From Haliclona indistincta (taxonomy: Eukaryota; Porifera; Demospongiae; Haplosclerida; Chalinidae): DNA of 64,000 nucleotides. Both the position numbers and the translations under genes were made by a program. Below, in pieces: positions 43,396 through 55,817 of the stretch. Position 1 is the first letter of the stretch. Each line of letters begins with the position of its first letter. Under the pieces are notes generated by a model. It was not told where the DNA came from. It did not search any database and saw only the letters and a program-made list of their open reading frames with translations. The stretch lies in assembly GCA_964017065.1 (NCBI GenBank), contig OZ024792.1:7963385-8027384 (forward strand). The letters are read 5' to 3'.

Positions 43396-43598
43396 ATTGC
43401 TGATCTCAGGGTAACCAAGCTGTTCGATAGAAAGACTGCCATGGTACATACAAGAACGAAGTGTCCAGGACAGGACTAGCACAGGACTTCATGCCCCCAG
43501 AGTGCTTTGATGAGTCTCCTAAATACAACGCTCAACTTGATATATTCTCATTTGGTCACCTCGTCATTTTCTTAGTCAATCAGAAGGCAACGTTCTGA
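43396..43598 (+). pseudogene. Protein kinase domain fragment
   Basis: One frame reads IADLRVTKLFDRKTAMVH then TRTKCPG, and after an 11-bp duplication-like insertion (CAGGAC repeated) another continues QDFMPPECFDES then KYNAQLDIFSFGHLVIFL. This is the activation segment of a protein kinase, from the DFG position (DLR here) through PPE to DIFSFG. The altered DFG, the frameshift, the stop at 43596 and the missing catalytic lobes make it a dead fragment. A similar segment with a larger deletion is implied near 50500. Confidence 0.75.
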
Positions 43599-43599
43599 T

Positions 43600-46500
43600 G
43601 TTGCACCCCAAGGCATTCCACTCCACTTCTTTCTAAGAGAGGCATGTCTCTATCTAACTAGGTATTGATAGCATTGTTTATTTGGTAAACTGAAGCCATA
43701 TTGTGGAATCCCACCAAGGAATAGTTCCTACCTCCCTCTTTTGTGTTACCAATAGTGTACCCATCACAAGATCTCCATGTTCAAGGTGTAGGTGTCTGGC
43801 AGTGGGCCTCAAGTGAAACATCAAATTCTGTTGAGTTTTGATATCAAAGCTATTGGTTATTAATGTTGTTATTTAACATCGAATAGCAACCCATCATTCT
43901 ATGGTCTAGCAACCCATCATTCTATGGACACATTTAGAGCACATTACTGCCATTTCAGTGTGACAAATTGTTTAACCCAGAGTAATATTTATTAGTAGAG
44001 AGTAATAGTTTTGATAATAACCTGTCTCTAGGGCTCTTGGGGCTTCTAATCCCACTTTTATTTAACTCTATTCTATTTTGTTAATTAATTTTGTTTACTC
44101 TATTCTTGTTTATTTTGTTTACTCTAACCAAATCTATTTATGTGAAATTCATTTAATTCTGCTATGGGTTGCTAATCGTACGTTCTGATGTACGTTCGAG
44201 GTGACCAGTGAGCGAAATCGAACATGTTCTGATGTTTTAGCAATCGGTTTCACTTCAGACACACTATTACACATACCAGAGGCTGTGGTTATTAGGCTGT
44301 GGTGTGGTTACACATACCAGAGGCTATCAATGGTTGTACTAAGTGGTTGTTTATAATTATTTATAATTATTAGGAGTACCTTCCTGTTCTGAGTATGCAA
44401 ATGGAATTCCATTCAGCAAGTAGAAATCAAAGTAGCCTAATATATTGTAAAAATCAAAGTAGCCTAATTATGATTCACACACTTGCAATTGCTTTACTGC
44501 TTTTTTGTAAAACAATTATTACAACAAGGATTTCCATTGAACCTGTGGCAGAACCAGTGAGCGAAATGTTCATCAGTTGGTACTGAAAAACAATGCAATA
44601 CTGATTATACTGATTTGAAAATCAAAGTAGCCTAATATGATTCACGCACTTGCAATTGCTTTACTGTAAAACAATTATTATTATATAATTTTATTGTCAT
44701 ATCAAAGTACAACTTAATTAACTCATATTATAGCTGTCAAGAAACTGTCGTGTAGTACAGTTCACTCACTCTTAATTCTCAGGGCAATGCTGAGAGCACA
44801 ATGTGAGTGTATCTATACATGAGAGAATACTGTAGACTACTGTATTGCTATAATATAGAAACACACATTATCATAGGCATTTGCTAGTTCATGAGCAGAT
44901 AACTAGGTATACCCTGTTATGAGCTTGTGGTGAATACAAGATACCCAGACTATCCCTCGAACAATTATGATGTTGGCATACATATGCAGATACCTGAGTT
45001 ATCCTTTGGCTATGTGCACACATTTCCAGAAATAATTATACATTATTATGTGTGTTGTTTGGGGTGTGTGATCAGTGACAACTACAAATGTAAGCTGTAT
45101 GATTCTTGCCGGAGTGCTTGCTGAAAACTATAAACTTGCTGAAAAGCTGTTCGTTTGTAAGTTACCATCTATAGCGGGTAATTTTGGAGGATCAAAATAA
45201 TTATTGGCGAATGATCCAGATTTTGCATTTTGGCACCCAGCGCCTAGTTCACGTATTACTACAATAGAAGAATAAGATTTTGGTACGGAATAATATTATT
45301 TTAGTGAAAGCTTGATGATTCGCTAAATTCGCCTCCCACTAAAATTACCCGCTATACGATAATGGGTCGAAATGACATGAAAAAGCTGTAAAATTTTAAC
45401 CGTTCAAGATTTTTTTGCGTTTTGCTCAGATGCACAACAAATGGTTGACACTGTTTGACACTGTTGAGTATAGGACGCATAATCAGTACATGTACTTATC
45501 ACAAAATGGTAAATAATTATGGTAAGTTACACTGGGCACTTGTTAGACCATTCCATAATCCATTCAGACTACAGTATGTAGATCAGGATGTCTATAAAAG
45601 CCTTCACATTCGTATAACATAAAATGCACATTGTGTTAACAGTGACGGCAAATTAAGATGGCATGTAAACTCAGAGCTTATTAATTTTGAGGATTATGAA
45701 ATTGCATGTCTTCTACTCTTCCATGATAAATGGTAAATCATATTGTGCTGAATATTAGAGTACTAGATGAAGCAGCGAACAGAACATGAGAGTCCATGTA
45801 GGGCAGCTGTCTCCAAAATTACCCCCCAAAACCTAGAGATTTAGGTCTCAAAGATTGCAATAATCAATGTAATATCAAGTTATTTATGAATAAATATTGT
45901 GACAATATCAAAAGAGTCATTTGAAGAGGATCTGAAGCAGCAGGAGTATGCACTTGTACAGTAAAAAAATTAAAAATTATTTCTTGTTTTAGTATATGCT
46001 CATATCAATCTAAAGCACAATGATAATCACACCAAACGCCTGTTTACAACTGTTTGATATAAACTTAGACAGATAGATCGACCTTGTAGCACAACTGAGG
46101 CTGTTTTGAACTGCCATACTGCTCTCGTTAATTACCAAGTGTGTATACCCCACCACAAAACAGGTCATGTGAATGAACCACACACGTCAATTAAGAAAGT
46201 GTTTGTTACCAGTGGTTCACTCTAGATTGCTAGTTCATTGATCACAGCTAGTACAGTTAATCGTATCTTTTGGTTAGTCTAGTCTCTACACCTGAAAATC
46301 CACTCCTGAACAGCAAAATTAATTTTGATTAAGTCAGGATTATTATTACAAAATCGACTTCCGGATAGTTGTTGGAATAAAGAGTCCGCACGTGTAGACG
46401 GTGCGACAGAATACTCGAGCGAAGTGTGCCTCAGTGACTGTGTGTGCGGTGGTACTGAAAAGCAAGGATATCCAAACTCATCTTCTTCATCCTGTTTATC

Positions 46501-46780
46501 TTTGGTCTTTACTGATTTCTTTGTGATCTCTGCTACTTTCTCACCTTCCTCTTGCCTGTATTCATTTCGCTCTCTCACGATCAATGTTCTATCACTTCTT
46601 TCCTTTACTCACCTGGCCACTAAGCTTAAGATTACTCAAACTATAGATGCTCAAATCAGACCGTACCTCATCGACTGTTTTTGTTTTTTGTTTGTTTTCT
46701 TTTCTTTGGCTGTCTCACATGTTGAGGCTAGACCATCAGTGCTTAACTATCTTATAACTGTATCAATCTGTCATAGTCGA
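43600..46780. other. No intact gene; duplicated segments and one MITE
   Basis: The 44690-45160 part is repeated at about 54060-54500. An AT-rich MITE is listed separately at 45170. A minus-strand frame at 46279-46584 (hydrophilic, with KSVKTKDKQDEEDEFGYP) just upstream of the gene at 46782 could be a divergent exon, but no start or splice partner was found. Confidence 0.5.
45170..45356. mobile_element. 187-bp MITE, TATAGCGGG type
   Basis: TATAGCGGGTAATTTT (45170-45185) and AAAATTACCCGCTATA (45341-45356) are a perfect 16-bp TIR. TA at both tips suggests a TA target as in Tc1/mariner-type elements. A decayed copy is at 54560-54716 inside a segmental duplication, and a relative is at 52454-52618. 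Confidence 0.85.
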
Positions 46781-46781
46781 A

Positions 46782-47414
46782 ATGACTGATGCAGTAGTCG
46801 CGTTCCTGTCCGATCCTGCAACGCTTGTCGGGCTCGGAGTGATTGCATTTGGCACAACAAGTATTATCTTGTTGTCTTTTCGTTCAGTTACTCAAGGGGG
46901 TATGGAGCCGCCTGCCGCGAGATTGTCAGTTATGCTGTTGCCGACGCCACAATTTGAGGCTCGAGTCACTCCAGTGAACAACGAAGAAATGTTTTCCATG
47001 CTGTCACTAGCTGTTCAGCGTTCATCGTCGTTCTGCTCTGGAAATATGCAGCAGTTTGTAACAAACTCGGGGAGATCGTTCCAGATGCGGCGTTACTGGA
47101 TGACGCTACACGTGCAAGACGTGGATGAAATCCAGTGCTCCGAGAACGGAAGAGTGCAGCTACTTGGGAATAATGGAGCTTTCGCTGCAGCTTGCTTGGG
47201 GAGAGTGTCAGCTCCACTGCCTTTCCAGCAGCTGTTTCAAAATCCTCCACACGAAGACAACGAAGAAACAGCTGCTCCGTACTGCTTGCGCGAACCAGTT
47301 CAAGAGAGCTCCGCCGCGGATCCCGGCTCAGACGAGCAGTTTGCAGTCTCGACCAGCATAGAAGAAGCACACTTCGATAAAGCAAAGAGTTTACTGATTT
47401 GCAACAAAAGATAA
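46782..47414 (+). CDS. Orphan 210-residue protein with N-terminal membrane segment
   Basis: A single frame starts with ATG at 46782 and stops at 47412-47414; AATAAA follows at about 47595. Residues about 14-34 (ATLVGLGVIAFGTTSIILLS) form one hydrophobic segment, suggesting a signal anchor. The middle (RLSVMLLPTPQFEARVTP, then FQMRRYWMTLHVQDVDEI) looks like a folded globular domain, and the tail is acidic with many Glu/Ser. Base composition is visibly more GC-rich than the surroundings, as expected of coding DNA. No family recognised. Opposite-strand frames across it appear to be shadows. Confidence 0.6.
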   Translation: MTDAVVAFLSDPATLVGLGVIAFGTTSIILLSFRSVTQGGMEPPAARLSVMLLPTPQFEARVTPVNNEEMFSMLSLAVQRSSSFCSGNMQQFVTNSGRSFQMRRYWMTLHVQDVDEIQCSENGRVQLLGNNGAFAAACLGRVSAPLPFQQLFQNPPHEDNEETAAPYCLREPVQESSAADPGSDEQFAVSTSIEEAHFDKAKSLLICNKR

Positions 47415-47639
47415 ACAGGAGGAAGGAGAGGAGATTGAGGAGGACATAGTTGCGTGGTTGTGCCGGTCAATGATCAAAGCTTGTACCTTCTTATTTTATC
47501 TATCATAATTATTAGTTGGGACCTTGTTACCCTAGGGCCTTAATTTAGTGCTTGTTTATTTTCTGTTGTATACTATAATTATTGTCACTTCAAATAAAGA
47601 ATAACAGTGAATAACTATGACTTGTATTTTATTGTTGAA

Positions 47640-50600
47640 TGAAGGAGCATGTAAGATAAATCCAGACCACAAGAACTCTCAAAAATTAATAATGCAATTA
47701 AGTTACCAGTTATAGCCCAAAAAGAATTTCAAATACAAAAGTAATACATAGGTACTGTTGCAGTGCCTATGTAGCTGTCGACGTGCTCAAGAGATCGTTA
47801 GGTACAGCTCTTTTACTACCTACGGTAATGCTGGCAGCACAATGAAAAACACTGCAAGTATGTAATGCTATTCTAGTATGTAATGCTATTCTAGTATGCA
47901 GTGCACTAGTTAACACAATCTTTCCAAAATTGACCATTGTGACACAGCAAAAACCTTACCTGAGAAGAGCATAGCTACATACAAACTAGTCATTCTGACT
48001 CACAAATACAAGCGCTGCCTTCAGATCCTCAAACAACAGATCAAAAGTTACACACAACACACACACTATGATGATGGGTAAGAGGAAAGTGCATAACATG
48101 ATAAATATCTAAACATGCTTCCTGTTAGGTATGCCAAGATTGTTCTCATGGCCCATGTGGTAGACAGCAGATGTATATGTACTCTAATCAGTCTTAGTTA
48201 TGATTATTCCACTACAACGGCTTCCCAAGTAAAATATGTTGTGAATAAAATATGTCATTCCTAACATTCAGTGTTGAGGTGGTACAATGCTATTAATATC
48301 CCCTGATAAGCATAAAAATAATGGTAACCCTTAGGTATACACCATTAATTTTGTTAAACAAACTATACCAGGAATGCTTGGTATTGGTGTCATCTTCCAT
48401 CTTCTTGGTGTCATCTTCCTATGGGACCTTGCTACCATAAAGCATGCACTTCACAGCTTGATTGTCTAGAAACACAATTCATTCAACATCGGCGCATGAA
48501 CCTGGAGAGAGAGGAAAGGATAGAGAAAGGGTCACACAGTGTATTTATGCCTCTTTACCTGCTGTTGTTGGCAGCCACAGCTGGACAGTACAGTCTCTTG
48601 GCTTCCCTGGTCTCTAGTAGCTCATGTGATTTCATTTCACTTCGATTATGTGTGAGTGCAAGCGTGATTTATAATTATGTAGACACGTTCACCATAGCCA
48701 CACACGCACTCACGCATATTAAAAGTGAATGAAATCAACTGTAGCAGGTAAGTGATGGGAGTGATAGAGGAGGAGACTTGGGAGAGTGAGCAAACAATGG
48801 CTGATGTCTTCTCACCAACATGGAGGATACACTAAGTGAGGATGGACACACTTGTAGAGCAGCTCTACACTAAGCTATTACGCTGTAGCAATTGATCATC
48901 ATGTTACCATGACAGCAGTACAATTAATAGTGACTAAAAACAAGCAGCCCCAGTGTCAGTATGCTGTCAAGTTTGGCATCTTGCCAGCCAAGGTTCATAT
49001 GTTTGGCTACATGTGCACACAGTTTCATAAGAGGGAAGGAATGGTTCTGTTACATTATTATGATGTTTACTTACTTGTTGAATAATAGTAACATTATAGG
49101 CAAAATAAATAACTTGTTACCATTAAGGTTTCATACATGTAGCTCATAGACAAGGCGTATCAAAATACCAGTTACAAGTCACAATTACAAGTAGCAAGTA
49201 CTTCAATACAAAACTCAAACTGATTACACACAGTTAGCTCTAGCCCAGAGGACCAGCTCATAATCCTAGCTAGGAGGCAAGCAGTCATGAAATGAGTGAA
49301 ATCAAACACCATTTATGGTCCTCACCACCACACATATCCAGAGATTATGAATTTTATTAGTGGCTTAACAACTGTTTGTACAGCAAACTGCTATACAAAC
49401 TTCTTGAGCACAAAAACACCACACCACTGGACTATTATACAGACATGTATGCTGGTATTTATAAACTGTATCTACCAAACTTGAAAAAAGGCCACAAACC
49501 TTTGTCGTTGAAAAACATGCTGTTTTGTTTCTTTTGCATCATCAGGAGTATTCTAGCTCTCCAAGTAGTAACCATCTTTGTGAAACAATTTGGAGTGCTT
49601 ATGCTTTACAGAGAAAAGATAATGTTAAGTGCGTGTGTGCACACAACTAGACAACTATGACAAGCAATGAGGACATTATGCATGGTCTATGAGGTTGTAT
49701 CACACACAACATGTCAACATGATCACAACCTCAGGTAATGTCCATCAGCTGATATGGCCCAGTGCACATGTCCCACTGACACAATACTTGTATTGGGAAT
49801 TTGTACTTTCACTGCTCTTGCTCCAATTCCAACCAGTATAACAATACCAAGTTAAGTTTACTAATTTAACTATTTTAACTATTTTTAGTCTAGTTCATTT
49901 TTCTTTTTTACCAATACCACAACTATTGTCAGCTGAGCAGATAAATATCATTAACGAAACTCACCAAACCAACAATAATTTTGTAAGCAAGCACTACCTT
50001 CTTTACAAGTGACAAACTTTTCCCACACAGTTGATGTTTGTGTCACTGTTCTAGGACGACTGGTAGAGACTGTGATACTTAATGATGCTGGTATTCATAA
50101 CATGTAAACAAACTATACTGTGAAAGGAATTATGACAGTAGTTCAGACAGTAGTTCAGATAGCATTAGTTATTAGTGCAATAAAATGTCAAAGTGTGCAA
50201 TATGGGATTTTTAGCACAGACGCCGTCTTTGATCTAGATATACTTTAAACAAATACCATTGGGTCCCAATGGTGTCCGGATTAGAGAGGTTCTACTGTAG
50301 ATCACTGTATCGGCTCTCCTACTCTATAGACTGCTCATTCTGGAGAAATAATTATTCTGGCTAATCTGGTCATTCTTTGGCCAGTAAAATAGGCCTAATT
50401 AGGCAGGTGGCTGCATATAGAGGGTGAAACTCATTTCAAGTTATCAGTTGGGACTCTAGCAAGTAGCCGTATTAGAGAGGTGACTGTATTACACAAGTGA
50501 CCCGCATTAGCTCAGGTTTCACTTCAGACACACTATTACAATGATATACCAGAGGTGCACCTCAATGGTTGTACTAAGTGGTTGTTTAAACAAGTTGCTC

Positions 50601-51183
50601 AATGCAAGCTGTTATGTCCTGCTTTTACCATCTCATGCGCACAACATTCTTTACAGGTATTGTTTGACTAGCTCATGCTGCTGACACAGCACCCTATGAG
50701 TCTGTCAGATCACGAGTCCATTTCCTCTGCATGAAGTGGCTAGTATGGCTCATGTAACTTGACAAACCCACATCTTAGTCCAAGCCTAATAACAGCAGTA
50801 GCTGCAGTAGCAGCATCACAACCCACTCAATGTGTTACAATGTACTAGCTAGACAACACCACCAATGATGTGCATACTACCAGTAACAACTAAAGTCTTA
50901 ATAGTGCTCCCACAATACAAGGACCAGGGTTAGTGGGTGAGCTGGAGGTACCTGATAGAGCTAACATTCCTCCTGCCCTGGACCAGGTCTTTATCACACC
51001 CCACACACACACACATACAGGCTGGTTTGATCAATATATTCTCACATCTTCTCCAATCTCCATCTTGCATGTATTCAACTAGATTGTGGCTTTCTCTTGG
51101 CACAAGGTCACATGATGGTACTGCTGTAGGTAGAGAAAATAGGTGAGTTTGATCAATTTTTAAAAAATAACCAAAATAATGAA
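47640..51183. other. No gene; decayed duplications
   Basis: Contains degraded relatives of the NCBP1-like exon (near 47775), of the 42526 exon (near 48797), of the 39210 flank (near 49915) and a second copy of 43110-43390 (about 50240-50515). Short open frames here have no support. Confidence 0.5.
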
Positions 51184-51916
51184 GCACCTAAGGTGCAGAT
51201 GCCTCGGTTGAATGACTCATTATCCACAAACACAACTATCCACCATTCCTCAAACACAGCAACTGCAAATGCATGTATACAGGATTTCTGTACAGCAATC
51301 ACAATGCAGTGCTTTAGTTATGCAATCAGAAGCCAATCAGTGCTAACCACAATTCAACTGGGCGGGTCTACAGTGTTTAGCACAGCTCGAGCACAGCACA
51401 GCAGTTACACGCATACAACGAGCGAGATAGCTCCATAGTTTGCTTACATAATTTCTCTGGACCTGCGCTGCTATCCTGTAGTAAATTCTAACCTATCAGC
51501 TTCTAGGCAGTCAACTGTGGACAGCAAGTTTGCCTCCAGTGGAGAAGTCCACTGTCCAGATCGCCAGCAACGGTGAACAAATAGCGCCATAACTCACGAA
51601 CTAAGCTTCGCATAAAGTTTTCACATGTTCGAAAGTGAGATAATACCGTGTTCTACTTGCATTGCTAGTTTCAGGGCTTAACTTTCAGCGCGCGCTACAA
51701 AACCGAACCAGGAGACGCAGTAACTCACGAACAGAGCCTTACAACCAAAATCCTTACAATTCATTTTCAAGCAAATGTTGACTTTAGCTTGTGTTGCACG
51801 TTTCAGCGCTTGATTTTTAGCGAGCTACGAGAAATCGTTGCGACAGACTGACAGAATGAATGACAGAATGACAACACGACTACTGTATGCCTCGTGGCTC
51901 CGCCCACCGAGGCATA
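51184..51916 (-). mobile_element. Hairpin-ended element, copy 3 (reverse)
   Basis: Reverse-oriented full-length relative of 10828-11578: it starts GCACCTAAGGTGC then ATGCCTCGG, and ends with the hairpin TATGCCTC/GAGGCATA at 51886-51916. 733 bp, no transposase. No convincing target duplication. Confidence 0.8.
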
Positions 51917-52453
51917 ATGAGGTGACAGTGTTTCTGATGGTTCGGTTTCTAAGAAAGTGGAAAATGTTATGATAACACTGATTCTTATACAAACAGTAAT
52001 TGTACATTCCTATGAGTACTAACATTCAGGGACGGATTCAAAAAATTTGAAAGAGGGTGCACGTGTGATTGCGATCTTTGCGTGCAGCGAAAATTGTAAT
52101 TGATACTCATTTATAATAGCTAGTGTAGTAAATACTAACACGGTTAAGTTAGTAGTCACCTCGATACTTCCTTCTGTTTGTCAGTTAGTTGCTCACCCGG
52201 GCCGGTAGTTGATTGGTTCAAGCTCAGTATCATAGTACCATCTGCTGTAAGTGACGTGTATTGAGTAGAAGGACCATCATTAGTAGACCAAAGCTGAACA
52301 CATCTAGTTTAGTAGTGATGAGAGGCATGACATCAAGATGGTTACCAATACAGTGCAGGCAACCCTGAAGAGAAGATTCCACTTATTTGTATATTGTCAG
52401 CAACTAACTAAGCAAAATTAATATAAATGTGTGTTTTGAGAAATTACCATAAA

Positions 52454-52618
52454 TATAGCGGAAAAATTTTGAGGTAGAAATTTTTTTGTGAATTTCGTGA
52501 AAATTTATTCACGAATGTCTTGTTTTAGTTGACAAAGATAGCCCAATAGCGCTGATTCGCAAAATGCTCTATCTCGCGCATTCGCCAAAATTTTCTCCTA
52601 TGAAAATTTCCTGCTATA
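52454..52618. mobile_element. MITE relative with TATAGC ends
   Basis: The TATAGCGGAAAAATTTT end at about 52454 is mirrored imperfectly by AAAATTTCCTGCTATA at 52603-52618; related to 45170-45356 but diverged. Confidence 0.6.
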
Positions 52619-53370
52619 ATATGGTATTTACAGTCAATGTCTCAATCATTATGTGACTGATTGTGTACTCAAGTTTCTCTGTACAGATATGCAGAGAGCC
52701 CTGGGAGGAGGCTGTCTAGAAACGACATGATAAATATCTCACTCTCACCTCAGATGATTTGAAGCCAATAGTGCTGACAGGTGAGATATTAGGAGAAGAT
52801 GAGAATTGTCAATGAGCATCTGGTGGTAGTCTAGCCTCACTAGTACCACCTTCACTCAACTCAAGAGAGGCATCAAAGTCAGAGAACACCTAATAACAAT
52901 ACAAGCAGTAATAACACATGGCTAGGTCACTACTACATGCCCCTGCTTAGCTCTGCAGAACTAGACAACACCATTAATGACCATCTAATGATGTGCATAT
53001 TAATAGTCTACAAACAGTCAACAGAAAGTCACAAAAAAAACATTTGGAAATCAATTCATTATTAAATTACTTACTCAATACATGAGACAATGACAAAATC
53101 TTAATGTACACACATATGGGAATGATGACAGAACTGAACATGATGGGAACACATGATTACTGCTGTAGGGTATATAGAGTTATCAGAGCAACAAGTGTTT
53201 TTGCTCATAACAAAATGCAATGAAGTGACAGTATATTTGACAACCAGCATCATTAATGTTATTGAAGTTATTACAGAAATTTGAACCAAAAAAATGTTTT
53301 GACATTGTGCAGTGCAGATTGCATAGCAATAAAAAGCGAAAATGCTAAAATGAATGTGTACATAAACTAT

Positions 53371-53408
53371 TTGTACTATTGCTGTTCACATGAACAGCAA
53401 TAGTACAA
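53371..53408. repeat. Perfect 18-bp snap-back palindrome
   Basis: TTGTACTATTGCTGTTCA pairs exactly with its inverse across a 2-nt loop (CA). Confidence 0.95.
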
Positions 53409-53613
53409 TAGCACCACTTCAAGAATCCACTTTGCATTGAAAAATGGTGTTTGGATCTGGAAGCATGTCAATAGGCATTCTAACCAATAGTAGTGTTTTC
53501 GCTGAAAATGACAAGTAGACAGTTCAACCATACAATGTTCATAACTAGATTCACAAGTACATGTACAAATTACGTCTGTTGGATTAGCCATTGAAGTTGA
53601 CTGCACTGGCTGA

Positions 53614-53644
53614 AGCTCCCTCATCACTGAATGATGAGGGAGCT
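53614..53644. repeat. Perfect 13-bp-stem hairpin
   Basis: AGCTCCCTCATCA pairs with TGATGAGGGAGCT across CTGAA. Confidence 0.95.
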
Positions 53645-54559
53645 GATGGTAGAGGAACCATTTGTACAGAGCAGATGGTAGAGTGTGAGTCCAGTGAAGA
53701 GTATAGGAGCTGACATGTAGTACAACATGGATACATTGAGCTGAATGTACAGGAAGGCAGTGTTTACATTTACCAGCTCACCCTTCATACACTATCATAA
53801 TACTGACCATATTAGGAGTACCTTTCATTCAGTACCTGTTCTACAATTTCAGCAAAACATACAAAACGTGTCTCTACAAACTTCACACTACACACACTTG
53901 GATAAATAAAATACTCATGAGTCGGCATGGCAATGCTAACACCCAATCATTACCACTACAACACTAGTATACATAACTTGCTCAAGTATTACCACGACTG
54001 TGAGTCAGGAGAGTACATGACTACATGCTCAATTACATAACGGCATTGCAACAAGACATAATTATTGTTATATCAAAGTAGAACTTAATGCAGTACTATG
54101 TGTAACACTTAACTCATATTATAGCTGTCAAGAAACTGTCTACTTGTAGTACAGTTTACTTACTCTTAATTCTAAGGGCAATGCTGAGAGCACAATGTGA
54201 GTGTATCTATACATGAGAGAATACTGTAGACTACTGTATTGCTATAATGTAGAAACACACATTATCATAGACATTTGCTAGTTCATGAGCAGATAACTAG
54301 GTACACTGTTATGAGCTTGTGGTGTATACAAGATTCCCAGACTATCCCTCGAACAATTGTGATGTTGGCATACATGCGCAGATACCTGAGTTATCCTTTG
54401 GCTATGTGCACACATTTCTAGAAATAATTATACATAATATGTAGTTTGGTTGTGTGATCAGTGACAGTTCCTGACAACTACAATTAATGTAAGCAGTATT
54501 GGCGGAGTGCCAGAGACTATAAACTTGCTGGAAAAGCTGTTTGTTTGTAAGTTACCATC

Positions 54560-54716
54560 TAGCGGGTAATTTTGGAGGATCAAAATATTGGCGAATGATC
54601 CAGATTTTGCATTGTGGCGCCCAGCGCCTAGTTCACGTATTAGAAAAATCAGATTTTGGTGCGGCAAAAGCTTGATGATTAGCTAAATTTGCCTCCCACT
54701 AAAATTACCCACTATA
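54560..54716. mobile_element. Decayed copy of the 45170 MITE
   Basis: AGCGGGTAATTTT to AAAATTACCCACTATA, inside the duplicate of 44690-45360; the left tip has lost TATA. Confidence 0.75.
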
Positions 54717-55293
54717 ATGGTATGGGTCGAAATGTCACGAAATAGCTGTAATATTTCAACTGTTCTTGAGTTTTACTCAGACCCAGCTAGACATGCACAA
54801 CACTGTTTGACACTGTTGAGTATAGGATGCATAATCACAAAATGGATTATGAAAATTATAAAATGCATATTGTGTTAACAGTTTGTGCATTGTTGCAAGG
54901 ATGGATGACAAAAAATGTCAATCATTAATCTTTGGCAGACTGAACTAGTAACAACTGTTTGTTTTAGAGGAAGATTGTCATTGCTATGACAACCATAGAA
55001 AAACATGAAACCTATTTAACATGTCTTGTGCACCAAAATGAAAAATATTGAACTAGGCTCAACTAGCACATCCAACTACACAATAAACTATGCTATTGAA
55101 TTACGAAAACAGTGATTCTGATCATGTGTGTCATTATTTACAATGACATACCATGAATTATAACAACTTACTGAACAGTGACTTCAATACTGAAACACTT
55201 GTACAGAGCAGAAGGTATACAGGATAGTGGTTCAGACTAGGCACTATGATGATGGATGGAAGATGATGCTGGAGGGAGGGAGCATACTTTAAC

Positions 55294-55530
55294 CATCAAA
55301 ACATGAAAACTCCTGAGAAGTTGAGAACTGGTAATACAGAACTGCTCAATCTAAATGTGTAGACAATAAGTATAGTCTCATAGTTGTTACAAGCAGTGCA
55401 CACCTTCTTGAACTGATGAACTCTAAAGATGCCTCTGGTGTCTCTACCATGTGATCCAACTTCCTGTCTAAAGCAGGTGGATATACCAGCATAGCGTAGA
55501 GGCAGCTGACTGGGGACCATCCACTCACCT
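55294..55530 (-). pseudogene. Seryl-tRNA synthetase exon fragment(s)
   Basis: The exon at 55404-55530 (acceptor TTCTCAG, donor GTGTGC) encodes [20 protein letters not shown] then [20 protein letters not shown]. This is the class II motif-2 region of seryl-tRNA synthetase, including the ATP-contacting FRQE. After a 53-bp intron, 55294-55350 continues IEQFCITSS, matching the next family residues, then departs from it. Catalytic motifs 1 and 3, the tRNA-binding arm and other exons were not found in the window, so it is a fragment copied from the real gene or a badly decayed copy. Confidence 0.75.
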
Positions 55531-55817
55531 CTGAGAACAGACAGAGATATCATATGTCATGTATAACACCTAATTAATAATTATACCAACCACATCCAAA
55601 ATACGGGCACCAGCCATGCTGACAATATAAATGTTTTGATGCAATGTTTTGGAAATTAATGAGCAAAAAGAGTTTTGAAGATTACTTTAGTCACTTTTCT
55701 AAAGTGCAATCACAAAGCCTTCAGAGAAGTGCTCCTGGAATGTGAAAAACTGGATTTAACAATTTAACTCTTAAGTTAACTCTCTTCAGTGGCACTGGCA
55801 CACTGCACTCACTCAAC

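Larger units (their letters stand above)
51917..55293. other. No intact gene; MITEs, palindromes and duplications
   Basis: Holds the MITE relatives at 52454-52618 and 54560-54716, two perfect snap-back repeats near 53371 and 53614, and duplicates of 33640-33850 (about 53650-53815) and 44690-45160 (about 54060-54500). No supported coding region. Confidence 0.5.

Noticed and set aside
46279..46584. Divergent minus-strand gene next to 46782
   Set aside because: The frame is hydrophilic and plausible, but no ATG, splice partner or domain supports it; mentioned under the intergenic entry only.
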